From: an uncultured Prevotellaceae bacterium | GTDB lineage: Bacteria; Bacteroidota; Bacteroidia; Bacteroidales; Bacteroidaceae | NCBI GenBank assembly: GCA_902775605.1 | Contig: CACYNE010000005.1 | Location: 1 to 64,000, forward strand | DNA: 64,000 bases | Direction: 5' to 3' | In this document: one piece after another, positions 17,688 to 25,236 of the stretch | How positions within the stretch are numbered: the stretch's first letter is position 1 | Layout: each line of letters opens with the position of its first letter | Made by a program: the position numbers and the translations under genes | The notes under the pieces: generated by a model | Told to the model about the DNA's origin: nothing | What the model saw: the letters and a program-made list of their open reading frames with translations, nothing else | The model's database searches: none

Positions 17688-18754
17688 TCTGATTCCTCCT
17701 GACGATATTTCTTTTTCAAGCCGAAGTTGACACCCACATACACATTGAGAGAACCAAACGTGTTATTTGTCCGGAAGCGCGACTTACGATAATTATACGT
17801 ATGAAAAATGGCACTGGCACCGGCATACCAATTCATATTATTATAAACCAATGCAAAACGACCGATACCATCCAGATTGAAGTTCTTGAACGAAAAACCA
17901 TTCTGGGCATCACCAGCCATCGTGCCATAACTCCTTTTATATCCTAAAGCCATCTGAAGACTGGAGCCCAAGAGCCAGTTCTTGGCAAAGACCCAGTTGT
18001 ATGCATAGCCGCCAGAGAGACTGACATCATAATAACGAACCTCGTTGAACATGAAGCCACTGTCCAACCTAACCGTCTGACTGCCCATTTTCTCATCAAT
18101 CAGCGTCTGCAGACTGTTATGGTCGAAGTCCAGCGAATGGCGGGTATAACCTATGCCTGCCAACCACGACCCACAACTGATTTTCTGAATAGTGCTCTGG
18201 GAGAAGGCGGCTGGATAGGAGAAACGACCATGGTTAAAGATATAATAGACATTGAAGCCTGTGATACCTGCCTTCAATCCATCGAAAGGTTGACCATTCA
18301 GGCTCGACGCATTAACATCATCACCCAAATGAGCATTACGCAACTTATAGTCAGATCCCGTGCGACGATAAAACAAGTCAACCCCAATCTGCGAACTATA
18401 GACACTGAAGTCAAACTCACGCCGTCCATCATCGAAATTCAGTTTTCCTAATTCAAAACAATAGCCTAAAAACACCCATTTCCAACCAGCATAAGGACCT
18501 ATCTTCAGCTTAGAATCGGGCATAAAAGTGATATCTTGATTAGCCAAGCCAGACGAACTCAATGAATAACGGTCAATGCTGTAACTGCTTTGAATCATAG
18601 CGGAATAGACATAGTGTTGTGGTTCTATGTAACGTTCATCCTTACGGTCAAACCCTCTGATAATGCGACGAATAAGACTGAGAGAGTCTGACTGCGCCAT
18701 GACACAGACAGGCCCCACTGATAACAACAGAAAAACCAAAAACAGTTTTTTCAT
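17684..18754 (-). CDS. DUF4421 outer-surface protein
   Basis: A 356-residue protein with a signal peptide (cleavage after VMAQ). Alternating aromatic and polar strands such as KLKIGPYAGWKWVFLGYCFEL, and repeated short segments with Asp/Gly turns, suggest a beta-barrel outer-membrane protein of family DUF4421. It ends YVGVNFGLKKKYRQEESE rather than with an aromatic residue. Function unknown. It is followed with a 4-nt overlap by a murein-amidase-like gene, so a cell-envelope role is likely. Confidence 0.78.
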   Translation of the reverse strand: MKKLFLVFLLLSVGPVCVMAQSDSLSLIRRIIRGFDRKDERYIEPQHYVYSAMIQSSYSIDRYSLSSSGLANQDITFMPDSKLKIGPYAGWKWVFLGYCFELGKLNFDDGRREFDFSVYSSQIGVDLFYRRTGSDYKLRNAHLGDDVNASSLNGQPFDGLKAGITGFNVYYIFNHGRFSYPAAFSQSTIQKISCGSWLAGIGYTRHSLDFDHNSLQTLIDEKMGSQTVRLDSGFMFNEVRYYDVSLSGGYAYNWVFAKNWLLGSSLQMALGYKRSYGTMAGDAQNGFSFKNFNLDGIGRFALVYNNMNWYAGASAIFHTYNYRKSRFRTNNTFGSLNVYVGVNFGLKKKYRQEESE

Positions 18755-18762
18755 TCCCTACA

Positions 18763-19746
18763 CTAATTCTTTCCTAAGATGCGGTCGAGCACCCAGTTAA
18801 CTGAGGTGGCCGACACGCTTGTTGCCGTACAAACGGCACGCCCTTGCAAATGTTCACATACATTTTTGATGAGCGGATACTGCACATATTGCGGATTGGG
18901 CACCTCTATTCGTTGAGTGCCCTCACTTGTATGCACCTCTATGGGATCATAGTTGAACACAGAGAAACTGAGCGACCCCTGATTGCCAATCAGCAGAATA
19001 CGATCCGTACGAGCCGACTCATGACCAACGAAGCACCAAGAGCCACTGCCCGGCAAGCCATTCTCAAATTCAAACACCGCACTCACCGAATCTTCTGCCG
19101 AATACAGACGACCTCTATTTGCACAAATGCCACGAGCCTCGACAATGACACCAAACATCTCCTGAAGCAAATCCAGCTGATGAGGAGCCAAGTCATAGAA
19201 ATAGCCACCTCCAGCAATATCTGGCTGCAGTCTCCAAGGCAAGTTCTCAGGATGTCCATAATCCAACTCACGTGGCGGCCAGGCAAACCTGATCTGTACA
19301 TTGATGACATCACCAATGACCCCTTGCTCGACAATCTGCTTTACGCGAAGGAAATATGGAAGATAGCGGCGATAATAAGCCACAAAGCAAGGAATGCCTG
19401 TCTGTTCGCTTATACGATTAATACGTGCACAGTCCTCATAGTTAGCCGCCAACGGTTTCTCCACATACACAGGCTTACCTGCTTTCATGGCCATGATAGC
19501 AAAAGTGGCATGACTTGAAGGAGGCGTGGCCACATAAATGGCATTTACATCAGGATCGTCAATGAGTTCCTGAGCATCAGTATACCACTTAGGCACATGA
19601 TGACGTTCAGCATACGAACGCGCTTTCTTCTCCGTGCGACTCATCACTGCCACCACTGTAGAGTCTTCCACCTCAGCAAAAGCCGGTCCGCTCTTCTTCT
19701 CGCAGACCTCTCCACAGCCAATAAAACCCCACTTCAATAATTTCAT
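18763..19746 (-). CDS. Gfo/Idh/MocA-family oxidoreductase
   Basis: A 327-residue NAD(P)-dependent oxidoreductase. The Rossmann start KWGFIGCGEVCEKK, then AVMSRTEKKARSYAERH, IYVATPPSSHATF and VYVEKPLAANYEDC with the conserved EKP Lys are clear; the C-terminal domain has GGYFYDLAPHQLDLLQEM with the active-site Asp/His region. The substrate is probably a sugar or cyclitol. The frame extends upstream but the ATG at 19744-19746 gives the Rossmann start and leaves the promoter outside. First gene of a four-gene minus operon. Confidence 0.9.
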   Translation of the reverse strand: MKLLKWGFIGCGEVCEKKSGPAFAEVEDSTVVAVMSRTEKKARSYAERHHVPKWYTDAQELIDDPDVNAIYVATPPSSHATFAIMAMKAGKPVYVEKPLAANYEDCARINRISEQTGIPCFVAYYRRYLPYFLRVKQIVEQGVIGDVINVQIRFAWPPRELDYGHPENLPWRLQPDIAGGGYFYDLAPHQLDLLQEMFGVIVEARGICANRGRLYSAEDSVSAVFEFENGLPGSGSWCFVGHESARTDRILLIGNQGSLSFSVFNYDPIEVHTSEGTQRIEVPNPQYVQYPLIKNVCEHLQGRAVCTATSVSATSVNWVLDRILGKN

Positions 19747-19762
19747 AATTGCTAATTTTCTG

Positions 19763-19770
19763 CAAAGGTA
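19763..19770 (-). promoter_or_regulatory. Promoter -7 box of the Gfo/Idh/MocA operon
   Basis: TACCTTTG on the minus strand, 16 nt before the ATG. It is one half of a symmetrical divergent promoter with 19815-19822. Confidence 0.7.
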
Positions 19771-19776
19771 CAAAAT

Positions 19777-19804
19777 AATTGAGAATTGGCAATTGAGTAT
19801 TGAT
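19777..19804. repeat. Tandem repeat, 7-bp unit x4 (AATTGAG type)
   Basis: Units AATTGAG, AATTGGC, AATTGAG and TATTGAT in a row, filling the spacer between the two -7 boxes. The same 7-mer makes up the array at 62139-62180 on the minus strand. Confidence 0.65.
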
Positions 19805-19814
19805 AAATATTTTG

Positions 19815-19822
19815 TACCTTTG
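19815..19822 (+). promoter_or_regulatory. Promoter -7 box of the membrane protein-hisB operon
   Basis: TACCTTTG with a TTG at 19793-19795, 19 nt upstream; 20 nt before the ATG at 19843. Confidence 0.7.
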
Positions 19823-19842
19823 CACAAAAATTAAGATACATC

Positions 19843-20571
19843 ATGAACGAAAATAGCGAATTAGACGCACATCGCGTGCGAAGCATCAGTGCCATTATTC
19901 GCGATGGCTATTTACTTTACTCCAACAATTTCAAGCGCATGTTCCGTGCCTCTTGGCTCATTGCCATTGTTTATGCACTGACCTTTGCGTGGATGATGAG
20001 CTATCTGGTTAACGACATCATTCCTTTGTCCGTAGCCATTCAGAGTAACATGACCGACCCTACCTCCTTAGGCATCCAGTATCTGCTGTTCCTTGGCATC
20101 ATGCAGATATTTGAAATCGTAGCCATCATTTTTGCATCATGTGGTTTCAAGGCCTGCTACGAGCATTACACCACTGGCGAGATTGTACGTACAAAGCACT
20201 GGTGGGGCACCTTCCCGATGAAGACGTTCTTCAAGTTGATTATCCCCGCCATATGCTGGTTTTTCCGCAACTGGCGCCATTGGGGATTTCTAATTGGTAT
20301 GATGATTTTAGTTGATATCCTCATATACGTCATCACCATATTCTGCGGATTGCCAGGTTCTATTATGATGCTGGCCAACATAAAAGCATACACAGGTGCC
20401 ATGATGGGCGACCCACTGGGCATGCCTGACTATCTGTCCACGATGTCGTTTGTGGCATTTACCATTGCCGGCTTCATTCAGGCATACGTTCATCTGTGGA
20501 GCGTTTTCCCGTTCTACTACACCATAACCACAGTTAAACAGAAAGAAATCAATAAAAAGAAATATCTATGA
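19843..20571 (+). CDS. Polytopic membrane protein of unknown function
   Basis: A 242-residue integral membrane protein, not recognised. After a hydrophilic N-terminus (residues 1-35) there are about five or six hydrophobic segments, around residues 39-60, 75-100, 125-140, 148-185 and 205-228, and a basic tail ending KEINKKKYL. The arrangement recalls inner-membrane DUF975-like or glycerophosphodiester phosphodiesterase membrane domains, but I cannot assign it. Its stop overlaps the hisB start (ATGA), so it is cotranscribed with hisB. Confidence 0.75.
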   Translation: MNENSELDAHRVRSISAIIRDGYLLYSNNFKRMFRASWLIAIVYALTFAWMMSYLVNDIIPLSVAIQSNMTDPTSLGIQYLLFLGIMQIFEIVAIIFASCGFKACYEHYTTGEIVRTKHWWGTFPMKTFFKLIIPAICWFFRNWRHWGFLIGMMILVDILIYVITIFCGLPGSIMMLANIKAYTGAMMGDPLGMPDYLSTMSFVAFTIAGFIQAYVHLWSVFPFYYTITTVKQKEINKKKYL

Positions 20572-21650
20572 CCCCGAACACTCCCCAACGCATTCTTTTC
20601 ATTGATCGTGACGGCACCATCGTTGAAGAGCCACACGACGAGCAAGTTGACGCCCTCGAAAAGATTCGCTTCAAGCCCGGCGTATTTCGCTGGTTGGCCT
20701 TTTTACGTGAGAAGACCGACTTCCGCTTCGTCATGGTAAGCAATCAGGACGGTCTAGGCACTTCGTCTTTCCCTGAAGATACTTTCTGGCCATCGCACAA
20801 CTTCATTCTTGAAGCGTTGAAGGGTGAAGGCATTGAGTTCGACGAAATTCTCGTGGATAACCATTTCCCTGAAGACAATGCACCTACCCGCAAGCCACAG
20901 ACGGGATTGGTGGAGAAATATATGAATGACCCAGCCTACGACATTGCTAATAGCTATGTCATCGGCGACCGTGAGACGGATGCCCTGTTTGCCAAGAACA
21001 TTGGCTGCAAGGCATTGATCCTCAGTGATACACTGTCATGGAAACAGGTGGCAGAACAAATTTTTGACGGAGAAAGAACGGCCGAAGTGAAACGCACCAC
21101 CAAGGAAACCGATATATATATTAAGGTGACACTAGATGGAACGGGGCAAACAGATATTCAAACTGGCTTAGGATTCTTTGATCACATGCTGGAACAGATA
21201 GCCCGTCATGGTCAGATGGATTTGGTCATTCACACCAAGGGCGACCTGCATGTAGATGAGCACCACACCATTGAGGACACTGGACTTGCTTTGGGCGAGT
21301 GCCTTCTGAAAGCATTAGGTTCAAAGCGTGGCATTGAGCGTTATGGTTTCTCATTACCCATGGATGACTGTCATGCCCACGTAGCATTGGATTTTAGTGG
21401 CCGTCCCTGGTTGATTTGGAACACAAAGTTCTATCGTGAGCACGTTGGCGATGTGCCCACAGAGATGTTCTTCCATTTCTTCAAAAGCTTGAGTGATGCG
21501 GCTCAGATGAACCTTTATATTGAGGCCGATGGTGAAAACGAACATCACAAGGCTGAAGCCATCTTCAAAGCCCTGGCACGCTCACTGAAAGCCGCCGTAT
21601 GTCGCGACATTGATCACTATCAGCTGCCTTCTACAAAAGGCATGCTGTAA
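20568..21650 (+). CDS. hisB: Bifunctional histidinol-phosphatase / imidazoleglycerol-phosphate dehydratase
   Basis: A 360-residue fusion. Residues about 1-165 are a HAD phosphatase with [12 protein letters not shown] (nucleophile Asp), VSNQDGLG and [10 protein letters not shown], which dephosphorylates histidinol phosphate. Residues about 175-360 are IGP dehydratase with [28 protein letters not shown] and [12 protein letters not shown], whose His residues bind manganese. The Cys cluster of the enterobacterial HAD domain is not seen. It lies in a separate operon, 14 kb from hisGDC, behind a membrane protein gene. Confidence 0.95.
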   Translation: MTPNTPQRILFIDRDGTIVEEPHDEQVDALEKIRFKPGVFRWLAFLREKTDFRFVMVSNQDGLGTSSFPEDTFWPSHNFILEALKGEGIEFDEILVDNHFPEDNAPTRKPQTGLVEKYMNDPAYDIANSYVIGDRETDALFAKNIGCKALILSDTLSWKQVAEQIFDGERTAEVKRTTKETDIYIKVTLDGTGQTDIQTGLGFFDHMLEQIARHGQMDLVIHTKGDLHVDEHHTIEDTGLALGECLLKALGSKRGIERYGFSLPMDDCHAHVALDFSGRPWLIWNTKFYREHVGDVPTEMFFHFFKSLSDAAQMNLYIEADGENEHHKAEAIFKALARSLKAAVCRDIDHYQLPSTKGML

Positions 21651-21653
21651 GCA

Positions 21654-22574
21654 TTATTGGTCGCCATTCTCAAAAGGCGTTCTGTAAGCATCGACGCCGA
21701 TGGTTTCCTGACTGCCGATGGTCATCTGACGTAAATCATAGAACGAACCGTTGTAAATATTGAAGTCTACCGGGCCCCTGATGCCTGGCAGATTACCTGC
21801 ATCTGTGTGCTGCCAGAACTTCCAATCACCCTCGTACCGCAGACTGTCCACATAATAATGGGCAATCCAATATGGATACTGGTTAAATATGGAATCGTTC
21901 AGATAGTCCAGTTTAAATTTATAATAGGTATAAAGGATTGGCTTCACACCATAATGGTCTTCCACCTCATGAAGCCACTCCAACACACTACTCTTAAATG
22001 CTTCCGTGGACAGTTTTCGAGGTTTCTGCTCTACGTCGAGCACAGGAGGCAAATCACCGGGTTCGAGTTTCACCGTATTGATAAAATGCGAAGCCTGAGC
22101 CTTGGCCGATGACTGCGTACTGAAATAATGATAAGCACCGCGGGTGAAGCCGTATTCGCGAGCCTGATAGAAGTTGTCCTTGAAATTCTTGTCTATCTTC
22201 GTGCTACCCTCTGTGGCCTTAATCATTACAAAACAGATGGGACAGTCGTCAATGGAGCCTTGATTGCGCAGCAGTTCCCAATCGATGTCACCCTGATAGT
22301 GACTGATATCTATACCATGAATGTCATAGCCCTCAGGATAGCTCACCTCGCCATAGAGTGCCTGCCAACGCAAGCCATAGGGCGAAACGAAGAAATAGTA
22401 GAAGAACCAGATATATAGACCCGCCACAGAGAAACCTCCCATCCACCATGCCCAACTAGGCACGAGACGAAGCAGGCGAATAAAAAGACCAGGCCTCCTT
22501 CTACGAATAGGCGAAGTCAAGCGAGGCCGTCTCCGGTTCGCCTGACTTCGCTTAGTTGTTTTGTTGACAGACAT
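21654..22574 (-). CDS. GH25 lysozyme-family muramidase, membrane-anchored
   Basis: A 306-residue protein. The basic N-terminus (about 35 residues, rich in Arg/Pro) precedes a single transmembrane helix near residues 40-68; the rest is a GH25 catalytic domain with HGIDISHYQGDIDW (substrate Asp), CFVMIKATEGSTK, GAYHYFST and LPPVLDVEQKPR with the catalytic Asp-x-Glu, and YWIAHYYVDSL. It should hydrolyse the MurNAc-GlcNAc bond from the outer face of the inner membrane. Its start is 3 nt after the stop of the PPi-phosphofructokinase gene. Confidence 0.9.
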   Translation of the reverse strand: MSVNKTTKRSQANRRRPRLTSPIRRRRPGLFIRLLRLVPSWAWWMGGFSVAGLYIWFFYYFFVSPYGLRWQALYGEVSYPEGYDIHGIDISHYQGDIDWELLRNQGSIDDCPICFVMIKATEGSTKIDKNFKDNFYQAREYGFTRGAYHYFSTQSSAKAQASHFINTVKLEPGDLPPVLDVEQKPRKLSTEAFKSSVLEWLHEVEDHYGVKPILYTYYKFKLDYLNDSIFNQYPYWIAHYYVDSLRYEGDWKFWQHTDAGNLPGIRGPVDFNIYNGSFYDLRQMTIGSQETIGVDAYRTPFENGDQ

Positions 22575-22577
22575 TAA

Positions 22578-24215
22578 TTATTTTGCCTGTTCGAGAGCCA
22601 GTGTACGTGTGGGCTGATCGCACACCTCTGTGGGTCCCCAGTACTGGATAGGACCGGGATAGACATAAGCAGTCTCACGAGCCCAACGGTCGCGCTGTGC
22701 AGCGAAGGTCTTGAAGGGTTTGCCATCCAGCTCGACGAGAGCCTTGCGAATAACAGGCTTCATCTCACCGTTACGCTTCTCCATGTTCATCATCATTGTG
22801 ATGGGCACACCGCCTGCCTTCCATTCGTCAGCAGGAGCAGTGGTGTTCTTAACAATGGCCATATAGCCAGTCTTGCCAGCAGCAATCAACTGAGCAGCTG
22901 AAGTACCGAGTGCGTAGCAGTAGTCGGCATCGAAGTTAGAAGGAGCTGCACAGCGTCCCTCATAACCAAAGAAGTGGTGCTGAGAGGCGAACTTGCCAGT
23001 GAATTTGCCTTCTTTTTTCATCTTCTCCAGCTTCTGAGCAACCATGGTTGACAGCAGCTTCTCGGTCTCGATAAGCGATACCTGTACGTTTCCGTGAGGG
23101 TCACGATCGAGAGCCAGCTGGCGAGCCACGCCTACAGGCAGGCTGTTAAACACAGCAAGGTTCTCCTCAGTCAGATGACTCTTAGCAAAGTCAACCTGCT
23201 CGTCGCGGCTGATTTCCTTTGCCTCGGGCAATGCCAGCACGTCGTTCAGCTGAGCAATGAGTTTCTTGATGGCAGGGATGAACTCAATAACACCCTCAGG
23301 GATGATCACGGTACCGAAGTTGTTGCCATCAGCAGCACGAACAGCCACAGCATTGGCGATGTATTCCACTATATCGTCAAGGCTCATAGCCTTCTCCTCG
23401 ATTTCCTCAGAAACCAGACAGATGTTGGGCTGAGTCTGCAGAGCACACTCCAAGGCGATATGAGAAGCCGAGCGACCCATCACCTTAATAAAATGCCAGT
23501 ACTTGCGGGCTGAGTTACAGTCGCGTTCGATATTGCCAATCAGCTCTGAGTAGGTCTTACAAGCGGTATCAAAACCGAATGAAGTCTCAATTTGATCGTT
23601 CTTCAGGTCACCATCGATAGTCTTGGGGCAACCGATTACCTGTACACCATAGTTCTTGGCAGCATAATACTCGGCCAGCACGCAGGCGTTGGTGTTTGAG
23701 TCGTCACCACCAATAATAACAATAGCCTTGATGCCAAGCTCACGGATAATCTCAAGACCCTTCTCGAACTGCTCCTCCTTCTCCAATTTGGTACGGCCCG
23801 AGCCAATCATATCGAAACCACCAGTGTTGCGATACTCGTCAACAATCTCCTTGGTGAGCTCCATATAGTTATGGTCAACCAAACCGCCAGGACCTAAGAT
23901 GAAGCCATAGAGACGGTTGGCGGGATTCAGACGCTTCACTGCATCGAAAAGACCAGTAATCACGTTGTGACCGCCAGGGGCCTGACCACCACTAAGGATG
24001 ATACCAACGTTCATAGGCTCATAACTCTTCTCTTCACCGGGAACAAACTCTACGAGAGGCATTCCGTAGGTATTGGGGAAGAGAGCTTTGATTTCTTCCT
24101 GATTGTCAACACTCTGTGTAGGAGCACCTTCCTGTACCTTCACTGCGCCTTTGAGACCACGGGGAAGTTTGGGCTGATAGGCTGCTCTTGCAATTTGCAA
24201 TGCACTTTTTTCCAT
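22578..24215 (-). CDS. pfp: Diphosphate-fructose-6-phosphate 1-phosphotransferase
   Basis: A 545-residue PPi-dependent phosphofructokinase of the long clade. It phosphorylates fructose 6-phosphate with pyrophosphate, reversibly, in glycolysis. [20 protein letters not shown] is the phosphate loop, [12 protein letters not shown] carries the second Asp, and [12 protein letters not shown] carries the Lys that both mark PPi rather than ATP use; [18 protein letters not shown] follows. Full length. A promoter box lies at 24268-24275. Confidence 0.95.
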   Translation of the reverse strand: MEKSALQIARAAYQPKLPRGLKGAVKVQEGAPTQSVDNQEEIKALFPNTYGMPLVEFVPGEEKSYEPMNVGIILSGGQAPGGHNVITGLFDAVKRLNPANRLYGFILGPGGLVDHNYMELTKEIVDEYRNTGGFDMIGSGRTKLEKEEQFEKGLEIIRELGIKAIVIIGGDDSNTNACVLAEYYAAKNYGVQVIGCPKTIDGDLKNDQIETSFGFDTACKTYSELIGNIERDCNSARKYWHFIKVMGRSASHIALECALQTQPNICLVSEEIEEKAMSLDDIVEYIANAVAVRAADGNNFGTVIIPEGVIEFIPAIKKLIAQLNDVLALPEAKEISRDEQVDFAKSHLTEENLAVFNSLPVGVARQLALDRDPHGNVQVSLIETEKLLSTMVAQKLEKMKKEGKFTGKFASQHHFFGYEGRCAAPSNFDADYCYALGTSAAQLIAAGKTGYMAIVKNTTAPADEWKAGGVPITMMMNMEKRNGEMKPVIRKALVELDGKPFKTFAAQRDRWARETAYVYPGPIQYWGPTEVCDQPTRTLALEQAK

Positions 24216-24267
24216 ACTTGTTCTAGAACAATTTTATTAATAAAATTAATATTTCGAATTCTGCGTG

Positions 24268-24275
24268 CAAAGGTA
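24268..24275 (-). promoter_or_regulatory. Promoter -7 box of pfp
   Basis: TACCTTTG on the minus strand, 52 nt before the ATG at 24215, giving an AT-rich leader of about 45 nt. Confidence 0.7.
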
Positions 24276-24371
24276 CAAAAAAAAAGCGAAACCCAAACAA
24301 AATGTTTGAAACAATAGGGAATTTTAACAAGAAAAAGCACATGATTTCTTGCATATATCATTTTATTTTTT

Positions 24372-24379
24372 TATCTTTG
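24372..24379 (+). promoter_or_regulatory. Promoter -7 box of the 24.4-30.1 kb operon
   Basis: TATCTTTG with a TTG at 24349-24351, 20 nt upstream; 32 nt before the ATG at 24412. Confidence 0.7.
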
Positions 24380-24411
24380 CAGATGGATTCATAACAACAA
24401 CTCTAAAGACT

Positions 24412-24681
24412 ATGGCAAACAAAAGAAATCTAAAGAAGGCAATTAATCAGATCTGCGAAGAGCTGTTTACCGAGGCTGTAGCTGCTTCTCTGTATGGAAA
24501 CGAGGCAAATAAAGACAACACCCAGGCATTGCTTGTGGCAGTCATCAAGACACAGCGCAACTATATCAGCCGTGTGTCGCACCCCGAACCAGGCATTGAG
24601 GCAAAGAACTATTATAAAGACTTAAGAGAAAAATTTGCAGCGCAGGCCAGCGAGATTGCAGACCAAATAAACAACTTATAA
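24412..24681 (+). CDS. Small helical protein of unknown function
   Basis: An 89-residue, mainly alpha-helical protein beginning MANKRNLKKAINQICEELFT, with no motif I recognise, no signal peptide and no membrane segment; probably cytoplasmic. The ATG at 24412 lies downstream of a good promoter box, so the longer open frame upstream is not used. The next gene starts on the base after its stop codon, so it leads the operon with the acyltransferase. Confidence 0.75.
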   Translation: MANKRNLKKAINQICEELFTEAVAASLYGNEANKDNTQALLVAVIKTQRNYISRVSHPEPGIEAKNYYKDLREKFAAQASEIADQINNL

Positions 24682-25236
24682 ATGTGGAGAAAATTCTGTA
24701 ATTGGCTATTATTCCAGAAAATGGGATGGACGGTTGAAGTAACCGAAGAACATCCCAAGAAATACATCATCTGCCTAGCACCACACACAAGCAATTGGGA
24801 TTTCCTTATTGGGCAGCTCTACAACGGAGCCAAGGGGCTGGGCAGCAATTTCCTGATGAAAAAAGAGTGGTTTTTCTGGCCGCTGGGCATCCTTTTCAAA
24901 CGAATGGGAGGCATCCCTGTGAACCGAGGCAAGCACACCAGCATGACCGACGCGATGGCCGAAACGGCCAAGCAGGCCAGTAAATTTCACCTCTGCATCA
25001 CGCCCGAAGGCACTCGGTCGCGTGTAGAAGAATGGAAAAAAGGCTTTTATTTCATTGCCCTGAAGGCCAAAATGCCCATTCTGCTCTACGGCCTAGACTA
25101 CGAGAAAAAGCACATTCAGTGTACGAAAACCATTTGGCCTACAGGCAATCTGGAGGCCGACATGCGAGAGATTAAACTATACTTTAAACACTTTAAGGGC
25201 AAGCGGCCCGAACTATTCACTATTGGCAATGTATAG
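24682..25236 (+). CDS. 1-acyl-glycerol-phosphate acyltransferase-like protein
   Basis: A 184-residue PlsC-type acyltransferase. CLAPHTSNWDFLIG is the HX4D catalytic motif (block 1), FFWPLGILFKRMGGIPVNRG is block 2, and CITPEGTRSRVEEWKKGFY is block 3 with the phosphate-binding EGTRS. It should acylate a lysophospholipid or related acceptor at the inner membrane. Shorter than typical PlsC and without an N-terminal helix. The next gene overlaps its stop by 8 nt. Confidence 0.87.
   Translation: MWRKFCNWLLFQKMGWTVEVTEEHPKKYIICLAPHTSNWDFLIGQLYNGAKGLGSNFLMKKEWFFWPLGILFKRMGGIPVNRGKHTSMTDAMAETAKQASKFHLCITPEGTRSRVEEWKKGFYFIALKAKMPILLYGLDYEKKHIQCTKTIWPTGNLEADMREIKLYFKHFKGKRPELFTIGNV

Larger units (their letters stand above)
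19761..19824. repeat. Inverted repeat of 16 bp spanning the divergent promoters
   Basis: Bases 19761-19776 (TGCAAAGGTACAAAAT) are an exact reverse complement of 19809-19824. Each arm carries one -7 box; 32 bases lie between the arms. Confidence 0.85.
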
